From Sulfitobacter sp043557345 (GTDB taxonomy: Bacteria > Pseudomonadota > Alphaproteobacteria > Rhodobacterales > Rhodobacteraceae), in the NCBI RefSeq assembly GCF_043557345.1, contig NZ_JBIFFV010000009.1, positions 122,474-186,473 of the forward strand: a stretch of DNA of 64,000 bases, in the 5' to 3' direction. Numbering within the stretch: position 1 is the stretch's first letter; the number at the start of each line of letters is the position of its first letter. Below are positions 44,701 through 52,760 of the stretch, one piece after another. The translations under genes were made by a program, and so were the position numbers. Under the pieces are notes generated by a model. It made no database searches, was not told the origin of the DNA, and saw nothing but the letters and a program-made list of their open reading frames with translations.

Positions 44701-45729
44701 TCAAACGGCGTCGAGCCCTTCTGCCAGCAAACGCTCAAGACTGCGCATCTCGGCATCCGTCAGGGGGATGCCCTCGGCCCGCGTCTTGGCCCGTGCCCTG
44801 AACCGGCGCTGCGAGGGCAGCCGCGCGCCTTGGTCGGTGATCGCGTCAAAGAGGGTTTCCGCCCGCGCGAAGGGATCGCCGGGGCGGTCTGCGGCAAACG
44901 CCTTGGGGTCGAAGGCGATGATCAATTCGCCATGGGCGGGCGCGAGGGTGAGCGCGCCCAAGGCATCGCGCGCTTCAGGGCTGGTCAGGTCACCGATCAT
45001 CACCCCGGCGAGCAATTCGATCATGGTCGAGATGGCCGAGCCCTTGTGGCCGCCGAAGGGCAGCATGGCCCCGGCGAGGGCGGTTTCGGGGTCGGTTGTC
45101 GGGCTGCCATCGGGGGCGATGGCCCAGCCTTCGGGCAGGGGCGTGCCCGCGCGGCGGTGCAATTCGATCTCCCCCCGCGCGGCGACGCTGGTGGCGAAAT
45201 CGAAAACGTAAGGGTTGCCCGCTTCCCGGGGCCAGCCAAAGGCGAAGGGGTTGGTTCCCATCAAGGGGTCGCTGCCGCCAGAAGGGGCGACGCTGGCATA
45301 GCTGGGGCACATGGCCATGGCGGCAAGGCCCATGTCGGTCAGCGCCTCGATCTCGGGCCAGAGGGCGGCGAAATGGGTGCAATCGTTGATCACCATGGCG
45401 GCGATCCCGGTGGTGCGGCACCGCTCGGCCAGCACCGGCGCGCCCGCCTCGAAAGCGGCATTGGAGAACCCGCCGCCCGCGTTCACGCGCACCACGGCGC
45501 TGTCGTCATGATGCACCCGTGGCACGGCGTCGGGCACCACCTTGCCCGCCTTGATCGTGCGCAGGCAGCCTTCGATCCGGTAGATGCCGTGGGATTTGCA
45601 GGCATCGCCTTCGCCCGCGACGATCACCCGCGCGAGCGCGCCGGCATTCAGCGCCGACAGGCCCGCGCCTTGGAAAATCCGAATGACCATCACGGTCAGG
45701 TCGTCATGGGAGAGGGTTGTGTCGGCCAT
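44701..45729 (-). CDS. Ldh-family NAD(P)H oxidoreductase, probable pyrroline-2-carboxylate reductase
   Basis: The 342-residue protein belongs to the malate/L-lactate dehydrogenase (LDH2) family with its non-Rossmann NADPH fold. Seen: SHGIYRIEGCLRTIKAGKVV, NDCTHFAALWPEIEAL (catalytic His), LMGTNPFAFGWPR, FDFATSVAARGEIEL and LPFGGHKGSAISTMIELLAG. Some members reduce delta-1-pyrroline-2-carboxylate or piperideine-2-carboxylate. Next to a hydroxyproline cluster this reaction fits, because both 3-hydroxyproline dehydratases yield pyrroline-2-carboxylate, which it would reduce to L-proline. ATG 45729 is preferred to the longer frame. It is divergent from the aldehyde dehydrogenase gene across a perfect palindrome. 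Confidence 0.83.
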   Translation of the reverse strand: MADTTLSHDDLTVMVIRIFQGAGLSALNAGALARVIVAGEGDACKSHGIYRIEGCLRTIKAGKVVPDAVPRVHHDDSAVVRVNAGGGFSNAAFEAGAPVLAERCRTTGIAAMVINDCTHFAALWPEIEALTDMGLAAMAMCPSYASVAPSGGSDPLMGTNPFAFGWPREAGNPYVFDFATSVAARGEIELHRRAGTPLPEGWAIAPDGSPTTDPETALAGAMLPFGGHKGSAISTMIELLAGVMIGDLTSPEARDALGALTLAPAHGELIIAFDPKAFAADRPGDPFARAETLFDAITDQGARLPSQRRFRARAKTRAEGIPLTDAEMRSLERLLAEGLDAV

Positions 45730-45760
45730 CTGAAACCTCGCGGGGCTTGGGTTGCATTCA

Positions 45761-45779
45761 TGCATACATCATGTATGCA
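45761..45779. promoter_or_regulatory. 19-bp perfect palindrome, candidate operator (site 1)
   Basis: TGCATACATCATGTATGCA is a perfect palindrome around a central C. It lies 31 bases from the Ldh-family start and 56 bases from the aldehyde dehydrogenase start, so it can control both divergent units. Its core ATACA-N3-TGTAT recurs in front of the amino acid transporter. It looks like an operator for a GntR/FCD-type dimer; no such regulator gene is in the window. Confidence 0.65.
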
Positions 45780-45835
45780 ATGACGGAGAGACGCAAGCTG
45801 ACACCGGGCCGCGGCCCGCATGAAAGGATAGTTGG

Positions 45836-47353
45836 ATGGCCTTTACCCCTCATGGCAAACACATGATCGCTGGCGAATGGATCGCCACGGATGACCGCTT
45901 TAGCTCCAGCCCGGCCCATGGGCCTGCGCGTGACTTTTCGGTCGGTACGGTGGAATTGGTCGATCAAGCCTGCGAAGCCGCCGAAGCGGCGTTTTGGGAC
46001 TATGGCTATTCCAGCCGGTCGACCCGCGCCAAATTCCTCAATGCCATCGCCGATGAGATCGACGCCCGCGGGGCCGAGATCACCGAGATCGGCAGCCAAG
46101 AAAGCGGTCTGCCCGAAGCGCGACTCGAAGGGGAGCGGGGCCGGACCGTGGGCCAGCTCCGCCTTTTCGCGGCGCATATCGAAAAGGGCGACTACCTCGA
46201 CCGCCGTTTCGATGCCGCCATGCCCGAACGCCAGCCCGCCCCGCGCCCGGCGATCACCATGCTGCAACGCCCCATCGGGCCCGTGGCCGTCTTTGGCGCG
46301 TCGAACTTCCCGCTGGCCTTTTCGGTCGCAGGCGGTGACACGGCGGCGGCGTTGGCGGCAGGCTGTCCGGTCGTCGTCAAAGGCCACTCCGCCCATCCCG
46401 GCACCGGAGAGATCGTGGCCGAAGCGATCCATGCGGCGGTAGAAAGCTGCGGCATGCCGCGCGGGGTCTTCTCGCTGATCCAAGGCGGCAACCGCGCCGT
46501 GGGGCAGGCCGTGGTACAGCATCCGCGGATCAAGGCCGTGGGCTTTACCGGCTCGCTGGCCGGGGGACGTGCGCTTTTTGACCTCTGCGCCGCGCGGCCA
46601 GAGCCGATCCCCTTCTTTGGCGAGTTGGGCTCGGTCAACCCGATGTTCATGCTGCCCGCCGCGATGGCGGCGCGGGCCGAAGAGCTTGGCAAGGGCTGGG
46701 CGGCATCGCTGACCATGGGCGCGGGCCAGTTCTGCACCAATCCCGGCATCGCTGTGGTGATCGACGGGCCGGGCGCCGATGCCTTCGTGCAAAACGCGGC
46801 CGCGGCGCTGCAAGACGTGGCCCCGCAGGTCATGCTGACGGACGGCATTGCAAAGGCCTATTGCGCGGGCCGGGACAAGTTCAAATCCTCGCCAAGCCTG
46901 CGCCAGGTGCATCTGGCCGACAGCGAAGGCCGCACCGCCGCGCCGGCCCTGTTCGAAACCACGGGCGACGCGTTCAGGGCCAATCCCGCGCTGCATGAAG
47001 AGGTCTTTGGCCCTCTCGGATTGGTGGTGCGGGTCTCTTCGCTGGAAGAGATGCGCGCGCTGGCTTTGGAATTGGACGGGCAATTGACCATCACCCTGCA
47101 TATGGATGAGGCGGATGTCGACGCCGCGCGCGACCTTATGCCGGTGCTGGAACGCAAGGCGGGCCGCCTTTTGGCCAACGGTTTCCCGACAGGGGTCGAG
47201 GTGGTGGATTCCATGGTGCATGGCGGGCCGTATCCGGCCAGTACCAACTTCGGCGCGACCAGCGTGGGCACCCTGTCGATCCGCCGTTTCCTGCGGCCCG
47301 TGTCCTATCAGAACCTGCCCGAGGCGCTGCTGCCGAAAGACGCGGCGGACTAA
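45836..47353 (+). CDS. Aldehyde dehydrogenase, probable 2,5-dioxopentanoate (alpha-ketoglutarate semialdehyde) dehydrogenase
   Basis: The 505-residue NAD(P)-dependent enzyme has the ALDH fold. GPVAVFGASNFPLAFSVAGG is the Asn-containing oxyanion/cofactor motif. FTGSLAGGRALFDL and FFGELGSVNPMFMLP (general base Glu) follow, then GAGQFCTNPGIAVV (catalytic Cys). The GASNFPLAFSVAGGD and ELGSVNP variants are characteristic of alpha-ketoglutarate semialdehyde dehydrogenases, the last step of 4-hydroxyproline, arabinose and glucarate pathways (product 2-oxoglutarate). A terminator hairpin follows its stop. The neighbouring genes point to the hydroxyproline route. Confidence 0.87.
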   Translation: MAFTPHGKHMIAGEWIATDDRFSSSPAHGPARDFSVGTVELVDQACEAAEAAFWDYGYSSRSTRAKFLNAIADEIDARGAEITEIGSQESGLPEARLEGERGRTVGQLRLFAAHIEKGDYLDRRFDAAMPERQPAPRPAITMLQRPIGPVAVFGASNFPLAFSVAGGDTAAALAAGCPVVVKGHSAHPGTGEIVAEAIHAAVESCGMPRGVFSLIQGGNRAVGQAVVQHPRIKAVGFTGSLAGGRALFDLCAARPEPIPFFGELGSVNPMFMLPAAMAARAEELGKGWAASLTMGAGQFCTNPGIAVVIDGPGADAFVQNAAAALQDVAPQVMLTDGIAKAYCAGRDKFKSSPSLRQVHLADSEGRTAAPALFETTGDAFRANPALHEEVFGPLGLVVRVSSLEEMRALALELDGQLTITLHMDEADVDAARDLMPVLERKAGRLLANGFPTGVEVVDSMVHGGPYPASTNFGATSVGTLSIRRFLRPVSYQNLPEALLPKDAAD

Positions 47354-47366
47354 TCCAAGATCGCAG

Positions 47367-47391
47367 AAGCCGGGCCGCGCGCCCGGCTTTT
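47367..47391 (+). terminator. Rho-independent-type terminator after the aldehyde dehydrogenase gene
   Basis: AAGCCGGGC (47367-47375) pairs with GCCCGGCTT (47381-47389), a perfect 9-bp stem with a 5-base loop, ending in TTTT (47388-47391). It starts 13 bases after the stop and separates this gene from the transporter operon, which has its own operator. Confidence 0.75.
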
Positions 47392-47497
47392 CTGTATTTG
47401 TTTGGCCGAGGGGAGGAGCCCGATCGGCTGTTCTTTCGCGACCATGCTGGCAAGGCTGTGATGCAACAGAAATATGTCGACATGCCGGTAAAAGTTA

Positions 47498-47516
47498 AAA
47501 ATACATATTGTATTTT
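47498..47516. promoter_or_regulatory. AT-rich palindrome, candidate operator (site 2)
   Basis: AAAATACATATTGTATTTT: arms AAAATACA and TGTATTTT are exact inverted repeats around TAT. The symmetry continues two more bases after one mismatch. It lies 82 bases before the amino acid binding-protein start, in the most AT-rich stretch nearby. It shares ATACA-N3-TGTAT with site 1 at 45761, which suggests one regulator for both units. Confidence 0.65.
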
Positions 47517-47598
47517 AAATGAAGACATTGTTCCTTCATACCACCCCGCACCCCGTCGGGAGAGAGTCGGGGGCGACCAACCTAAGAGGGAGATACCT

Positions 47599-48405
47599 AT
47601 GAAATTCACGCAACTCGCCGGGAGCCTCGTGGCTGCGACCGTGATCGGCACAGCCGCTCAGGCCGACAAACTGGACGACATCATTTCTTCGGGCACGCTG
47701 CGCTGCGCCGTGGTGCTGGACTTCCCGCCCATGGGCTCGCGCGATGACAGCAACACGCCCGTCGGCTTTGACGTGGACTATTGCAACGATCTGGCCGCCG
47801 CTCTCGGTGTCGAAGCCGAGATCGTGGAGACGCCCTTTCCCGACCGTATCCCCGCCCTCGTCTCGGGCCGTGCGGATGTGGGTGTCGCCTCCACTTCCGA
47901 CACGCTGGAACGTGCCAAGACAGTTGGTTTCTCGGTGCCCTATTTCGCCTTCACCAATGTCGTGCTGACCCGCGAAGACGCGGGTGTCGACAGTTTCGAA
48001 AGCCTTAAAGGCAAGACCGTGGGCTCCGTCGCGGGCACGTTCGAGGCCATCGCGCTGGAAGAGCAGGTGGACGCATGGGACGAGGGCAGCTTTCGTTCTT
48101 ACCAAAGCCAAGCGGATGTCTTCCTGTCGCTGGCCCAAGGCCAGATCGACGCGACGGTTGTGACCTCCACCGTGGCCTCCTCCATCGTAGCGAGCGGTAA
48201 GTTCGACGGTCTGACCATCGCGGGCGATGCGCCCTTTGACGTGGACTATGTCGGTCTGATCGGCCTGCGTCAGGAATACGGTCTGCTGAACTATCTCGAC
48301 CTCTTCGTGAACCAGCAGGTGCGCTCGGGCCGTTATCAGGAACTGTTCGACAAATGGGTCGGCGGCGAGGCGCCGGATCTGACCATCGCCAAAGCCTATC
48401 GCTGA
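47599..48405 (+). CDS. Polar amino acid ABC transporter, periplasmic binding protein
   Basis: The 268-residue precursor has a Sec signal (MKFTQLAGSLVAATVIGTAA, cleaved after AQA before DKLDD). The family-3 binding fold follows: GTLRCAVVLDFPPMGSRDD, VGFDVDYCNDLAAALGVEAE, FPDRIPALVSGRADVGVAST, and the C-terminal QELFDKWVGG. ATG 47599 has AGAGGGAGA upstream; the frame opens earlier but crosses the operator. Together with two permeases and an ATPase it forms a polar amino acid importer. The adjacent catabolic genes suggest hydroxyproline or its epimers as ligand. Confidence 0.9.
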   Translation: MKFTQLAGSLVAATVIGTAAQADKLDDIISSGTLRCAVVLDFPPMGSRDDSNTPVGFDVDYCNDLAAALGVEAEIVETPFPDRIPALVSGRADVGVASTSDTLERAKTVGFSVPYFAFTNVVLTREDAGVDSFESLKGKTVGSVAGTFEAIALEEQVDAWDEGSFRSYQSQADVFLSLAQGQIDATVVTSTVASSIVASGKFDGLTIAGDAPFDVDYVGLIGLRQEYGLLNYLDLFVNQQVRSGRYQELFDKWVGGEAPDLTIAKAYR

Positions 48406-48412
48406 TACATGC

Positions 48413-48435
48413 GGGGGCCGCGACCTGCGGCCCCC
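48413..48435 (+). terminator. Intercistronic hairpin between binding protein and permease genes
   Basis: GGGGGCCGC (48413-48421) and GCGGCCCCC (48427-48435) form a perfect 9-bp stem with a GACCT loop, 8 bases after the binding-protein stop. There is no T-run. As in many ABC operons, it probably protects the upstream message or ends part of the transcription, so the binding protein is made in excess. Confidence 0.6.
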
Positions 48436-48464
48436 CTGCCGATAACCGCTGATCGGAGCAAGAG

Positions 48465-49130
48465 ATGGGCAACTATACCTTTCAATGGCGACAGGCCTTT
48501 CGCGCCTTACCAGAGATGCTGGAAGGCGCGCTGGTCACGCTGCAAATATCGATCCTGTCGATGCTCATCGGCATTGCCATCGCCGTGCTGCTGGCAGTGG
48601 GCCGGGATGCCAAATCGGCTTGGCTGCGCGCGCCTGCGACCGCTTGGGTCGAAGTGGCGCGCAACACGCCGGCGCTGTTTCAGATTTACATGGCGCATTT
48701 CGGGCTTGGGTCTTTCGGCATTTATCTCAGCCCCTATGCCGCGCTGCTGGCCGGGATCGCCTTTAACAACGCGGGCTACCTTTGCGAGACGTTCCGCGGC
48801 GCGATGCGTGCCATTCCGGGCACCCAGCTGCGCGCCGGGCGGTCACTGGGCATGGGGCAGGCCAAGGCGTTTCGCCTGATCATCCTGCCGCAGATGTTCC
48901 GCATCTCGTTCCTGCCGACGACGAACCAGATGATCTGGGCGATTTTGATGACCTCTTTGGGTGTCACGGTGGGGCTGAATTCGGATCTCGCCGGGGTGAC
49001 GCAAGACCTCAATGCGCGCAGCTTCCGAACCTTTGAATTCTTCGCATTGGCGGCGGTGATCTACTACGTGATCGCCAAGACCGTGATGCTTGGCGCACGG
49101 CTGCTTGCAGCCCGCCTGTTTCGCTACTGA
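48465..49130 (+). CDS. Polar amino acid ABC transporter permease 1
   Basis: The 221-residue inner-membrane protein is of the HisM/GlnP type. Hydrophobic segments start at about residue 20 (GALVTLQISILSMLIGIAIAV). WVEVARNTPALFQIY is the conserved HisMQ motif, and the EAA loop is YLCETFRGAMRAIPGTQLRA then GRSLGMGQAKAFRLIILPQ. AGAGATGGGC gives the ATG at 48465 a close ribosome site. It pairs with the permease 13 bases downstream as a heterodimer. Substrate by context: hydroxyproline. Confidence 0.9.
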   Translation: MGNYTFQWRQAFRALPEMLEGALVTLQISILSMLIGIAIAVLLAVGRDAKSAWLRAPATAWVEVARNTPALFQIYMAHFGLGSFGIYLSPYAALLAGIAFNNAGYLCETFRGAMRAIPGTQLRAGRSLGMGQAKAFRLIILPQMFRISFLPTTNQMIWAILMTSLGVTVGLNSDLAGVTQDLNARSFRTFEFFALAAVIYYVIAKTVMLGARLLAARLFRY

Positions 49131-49143
49131 AGGAAGAGAATAG

Positions 49144-49797
49144 ATGTTTGATACGGCTCTGACCTTCAACGACCTCATGTTCATGCTCAAAGGCGCAGGG
49201 GTGACGCTGTCGGTCACCGCCTTCGCGGTGGTGGGCGGCACGCTGCTGGGGGTGTTCTTCGGGGTGCTGCGCAGCCAGATCAGTCCATGGGCGGCGCTGC
49301 CGCTGACCTTCGTGCTGGATATCTTCCGCTCGGTCCCGCTGTTGATCCAACTGATCCTCGCCAACGCCTTTCAGGCCATCGCGGGCTGGGGGATTTCGCC
49401 CTTCGTGACCTCCTGCATCGTGCTGGCGCTTTATACCTCGGCCTATTGCACCGAAATCGTGCGCGGCGCGATCGAGGCGGTGCCTTCGGTCACCCGCCGT
49501 GCGGCGCGCTCGCTCGGCATGACGTGGGGGCAGGATCTTACGCAGATCGTCTTTCCCATGGCGCTGCGGGTTGGCCTGCCCAGTTGGATCGGCCTGACGC
49601 TTGGGGTGATGAAAGACAGCGCGCTGGTGATGTGGCTTGGCATCATCGAATTGCTGCGCGCCTCGCAAATTCTGGTGACACGCCTGCAAGAGCCGATGTT
49701 CATCCTGCTCGTGACCGGCGCGATCTACTTCGCGCTCAGTTTCCCCATTGCCCGGCTTGGCAGCCGCTTGGAAAAAAGGTGGCAAGAAAATGATTGA
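49144..49797 (+). CDS. Polar amino acid ABC transporter permease 2
   Basis: The 217-residue inner-membrane partner of the preceding permease. It starts with GAGVTLSVTAFAVVGGTLLGV (first membrane segment), then LDIFRSVPLLIQLILAN (HisMQ motif) and the EAA loop YCTEIVRGAIEAVPSVTRRA followed by RSLGMTWGQDLTQIVFPMAL. GGAAGAG lies just upstream of ATG 49144. Its end overlaps the ATPase start by 8 bases. Confidence 0.9.
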   Translation: MFDTALTFNDLMFMLKGAGVTLSVTAFAVVGGTLLGVFFGVLRSQISPWAALPLTFVLDIFRSVPLLIQLILANAFQAIAGWGISPFVTSCIVLALYTSAYCTEIVRGAIEAVPSVTRRAARSLGMTWGQDLTQIVFPMALRVGLPSWIGLTLGVMKDSALVMWLGIIELLRASQILVTRLQEPMFILLVTGAIYFALSFPIARLGSRLEKRWQEND

Positions 49798-50512
49798 GAT
49801 TGAAAACGTCCACAAATCCTTTGGTGCGCTTCAGGTGCTCAAGGGCATCGACCTGACCGTAGAAAAGGGCGAGGTCGTCTCGGTGATCGGCGGCTCGGGT
49901 TCGGGTAAATCGACGCTCTTGACCTGCATCAACGGGTTGGAGCCGATCGACAGTGGCCGCATCGTTGTCGACGGGACCGAGGTTCACGCCCGCGACACCG
50001 ACCTGAACAAGCTGCGCCGCAAGATCGGCATCGTGTTCCAGCAGTTCAACGCCTTTCCGCATTTGACGGTGCTGGAGAATGTCACGCTGGCCCCGCGCAA
50101 GGTCAAAGGCATGGCCCGCAAGGCTGCCGAAGAGATCGCCGTGCAGCAGCTTTCGCATGTCGGTCTGGCCGACAAGCTCAATGTCTACCCCAGTCGCCTG
50201 TCGGGCGGGCAGCAGCAGCGGATGGCGATTGCGCGTGCATTGGCGATGTCGCCCGATTACATTCTCTTCGACGAGGTGACCTCGGCGCTCGACCCGCAAC
50301 TGGTGGGCGAGGTGCTGGACACACTCAAACTGCTGGCAGATGAAGGGATGACGATGATCTGTGTCACTCATGAGATGAGTTTCGCACGCGATGTGTCGGA
50401 CCGGGTGGCCTTCTTTCACAAGGGCGTCATGGCCGAGATCGGCGCGCCGGACCAGATCTTTGGTGATCCGCAGCAAGAAGAGACACGTCAATTCCTGTCG
50501 AGCGTGCGGTAA
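49790..50512 (+). CDS. Polar amino acid ABC transporter ATPase
   Basis: The 240-residue stand-alone ATPase is of the GlnQ/HisP type. It has Walker A GGSGSGKSTLL, Q-loop VFQQFNAFPHLT, signature LSGGQQQRMAIARAL, Walker B ILFDEVTSALDP (Val after the catalytic Glu, a known variant in this group) and switch His in CVTHEMSFARDV. ATG 49790 (MIEIENVHKS) has AGGTGG upstream. TAATG links it to the FAD dehydrogenase gene, tying uptake to catabolism. Confidence 0.92.
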   Translation: MIEIENVHKSFGALQVLKGIDLTVEKGEVVSVIGGSGSGKSTLLTCINGLEPIDSGRIVVDGTEVHARDTDLNKLRRKIGIVFQQFNAFPHLTVLENVTLAPRKVKGMARKAAEEIAVQQLSHVGLADKLNVYPSRLSGGQQQRMAIARALAMSPDYILFDEVTSALDPQLVGEVLDTLKLLADEGMTMICVTHEMSFARDVSDRVAFFHKGVMAEIGAPDQIFGDPQQEETRQFLSSVR

Positions 50513-51735
50513 TGAAGCAAACCCCGGTGACGGTCGTCGGCGCGGGCGTGGTGGGCCTTTCCATCGCGCTGGCGCTTCAGGCGCGCGGGCTGCCCGTGCG
50601 GGTGATCGACCGAGAAGGCCCGGCGGCGGGTGCCTCGGCGGGCAACGCCGGCGCCTTTGCCTTTACCGAGATCCTGCCGCTCGCCTCGCCCCGGATGATC
50701 CGGCAGGCGCCGAAATGGCTGCTTGATCCGCTGGGGCCGCTGTCGGTGCCGCCGCGCTATGCCGGGCGGATCGCCCCGTGGATGTGGCGGTTCTGGAAAG
50801 CAAGCTGGCCCGCGCAGCTGCGGGCCTCGACCGTGGCGCAGACGGCGCTGATGAAGCTTTCGCAAACCGCGCTCAACCCGCATCTGGAGCGGGCCGGTCT
50901 GGCTCATATGCTGCGGCACGACGGTCAGTTGCAGGTCTATGAAAGCGAGGCCGAGTTTCGCGCATCGCTCCTCGGATGGCAGGCCCGCCAAGAGGCGGGG
51001 ATCGTCTTCACGCATCTCAAGGGCGATGAGATCGCAGCCTATCAACCCGGTCTCGCGCCGTCTTTCACTCACGCGACCTTCACGCCTGAATGGCAGTCGA
51101 TCTCGGACCCGCGCGACTATGTTCTGGCGATGGCCGAGCGCTTCCGGGCAGGGGGCGGGGAGATCACCATCACCCGCGCCGAACGTCTCGTCGCAGGCGG
51201 GGTCGAGACCGCCGCTGGCAGGATGCCGGGCCGCGTGGTGCTGGCTGCGGGTGCGCATTCGCATCACCTCGCGCGGACCGCTGGCGCGAAAATCCCGCTG
51301 GAGACCGAGCGCGGCTATAACACGACCCTGCCCAGTGGTGCCTTCGACCTGAAGCGCCAGATCACTTTCGGCGGCCATGGCTTTGTCATCAGCAAGGTGG
51401 GCCATGGGCTGCGCGTCGGCGGGGCGGTGGAACTCGGCGGGCTCGACCTGCCGCCGAACTTTGCCCGCGCCGATGCGATGCTGAAAAAGGCCAACCGCTT
51501 TCTGCCGGGGCTCGATACCTCGGGCGGCACGCAGTGGATGGGTTTCCGCCCCTCGCTGCCCGACAGCCTGCCCGCCATCGGCGCGCTGCCGAACCGCCCG
51601 GATGTGTTCTGCGCCTTTGGCCACGGGCATCTGGGCCTTACCCAATCGGCGGGCACCGCCGCCATCATTGCGGACCTGATGACCGGTCAAGACCCCGGCA
51701 TCGACCTGACCCCCTTCTCTCCCGCCCGTTTCTAG
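50512..51735 (+). CDS. FAD-dependent D-amino acid (D-hydroxyproline) dehydrogenase-like
   Basis: The 407-residue DAO-fold flavoprotein has VTVVGAGVVGLSIALALQAR and VIDREGPAAGASAGNAGAFA (FAD Rossmann and DadA-like Gly-rich loop). It ends in the FAD-binding GHGHLGLTQSAGTAAIIADL. By position it should oxidise cis-4-hydroxy-D-proline, made by the epimerase encoded next, to pyrroline-4-hydroxy-2-carboxylate, passing electrons to the respiratory chain. It is a single-subunit enzyme, unlike the multisubunit form in Pseudomonas. The substrate is inferred from operon context; general DadA-like D-amino acid dehydrogenase is the alternative. Confidence 0.85.
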   Translation: MKQTPVTVVGAGVVGLSIALALQARGLPVRVIDREGPAAGASAGNAGAFAFTEILPLASPRMIRQAPKWLLDPLGPLSVPPRYAGRIAPWMWRFWKASWPAQLRASTVAQTALMKLSQTALNPHLERAGLAHMLRHDGQLQVYESEAEFRASLLGWQARQEAGIVFTHLKGDEIAAYQPGLAPSFTHATFTPEWQSISDPRDYVLAMAERFRAGGGEITITRAERLVAGGVETAAGRMPGRVVLAAGAHSHHLARTAGAKIPLETERGYNTTLPSGAFDLKRQITFGGHGFVISKVGHGLRVGGAVELGGLDLPPNFARADAMLKKANRFLPGLDTSGGTQWMGFRPSLPDSLPAIGALPNRPDVFCAFGHGHLGLTQSAGTAAIIADLMTGQDPGIDLTPFSPARF

Positions 51736-51743
51736 AGGCTGAC

Positions 51744-52745
51744 ATGACGCAACACACCTTTCCCTGTATCGACGGCCATACCTGCGGCAATCCGGTACGG
51801 CTCGTCACCGGCGGCGCGCCGCTGCTCAAGGGCGCGAACATGCTGGAAAAGCGCGCGCATTTTCTGGCCGATTACGACTGGATCCGCACCGGTCTGATGT
51901 TCGAGCCGCGCGGCCATGACCAGATGTCGGGCGCAATCCTTTATCCGCCGACGCGAAATGATTGCGACATCGCGGTGCTGTTCATTGAGACCTCGGGTTG
52001 CCTGCCGATGTGCGGCCACGGCACCATCGGCACCGTCACCATCGCGCTTGAAAATGGGCTGGTCACCCCCGCCACCCCCGGCCAATTGCGCCTTGAAACC
52101 CCTGCCGGGCGGGTCGATGTGACCTACCGGCAAGAGGGGCGTTTCGTCGAAGAGGTGCGGCTGACCAATGTCCCCGCCTTCCTCCACGCCGAAGGGCTGA
52201 CGGCGGAGGTCGCGGGTTTGGGCGAAGTGGTGGTCGATGTGGCCTATGGCGGCAATTTCTACGCCATCGTCGAGCCGCAGAAGAACTTCCGCGATATGGC
52301 GGATTTCTCGGTTTCCGAACTGGTCGGCCTGAGCCCAAAGCTCCGTGCCGCGCTCAATGCGAAATATGAGTTCATCCACCCCGAACACCCCGCGATCAAC
52401 GGGCTGAGCCATATCCTCTGGACCGGTGCCCCCCGCGCGGCGGAGGCGCACGCCCGCAACGCGGTTTTCTACGGTGACAAGGCGATCGACCGCTCGCCCT
52501 GCGGCACTGGCACCTCGGCGCGGATGGCGCAGCTGGCGGCCAAGGGAAAGCTGACCGTGGGCGATGATTTCGTGCATGAATCCATCATTGGCTCCATGTT
52601 CAAAGGCCGTGTCGAAGCGGCGGCAGAGGTGGCGGGCAGCCCCGCGATCATCCCCTCCATCGCCGGTTGGGCGCGGGTAACGGGCATTAACACCATCTTC
52701 ATCGACGAGCGTGACCCCTTCGCGCACGGCTTTGTCGTCACCTGA
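51744..52745 (+). CDS. 4-hydroxyproline 2-epimerase (proline racemase family, Cys/Cys type)
   Basis: The 333-residue enzyme of the proline racemase superfamily has both catalytic Cys: Cys90 in GCLPMCGHGTIG and Cys253 in DRSPCGTGTSARMA. FPCIDGHTCGNPVRLVTGG at the N-terminus is typical of hydroxyproline epimerases. Known reaction: trans-4-hydroxy-L-proline to cis-4-hydroxy-D-proline without cofactor. ATG 51744 follows AGAGGCTGAC 8 bases after the dehydrogenase stop; longer frames run into that gene. Neighbouring FAD dehydrogenase and hydroxyproline dehydratase genes support 4-hydroxyproline over proline as substrate. Confidence 0.92.
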   Translation: MTQHTFPCIDGHTCGNPVRLVTGGAPLLKGANMLEKRAHFLADYDWIRTGLMFEPRGHDQMSGAILYPPTRNDCDIAVLFIETSGCLPMCGHGTIGTVTIALENGLVTPATPGQLRLETPAGRVDVTYRQEGRFVEEVRLTNVPAFLHAEGLTAEVAGLGEVVVDVAYGGNFYAIVEPQKNFRDMADFSVSELVGLSPKLRAALNAKYEFIHPEHPAINGLSHILWTGAPRAAEAHARNAVFYGDKAIDRSPCGTGTSARMAQLAAKGKLTVGDDFVHESIIGSMFKGRVEAAAEVAGSPAIIPSIAGWARVTGINTIFIDERDPFAHGFVVT

Positions 52746-52760
52746 TTTAAGAGGCTCCCC

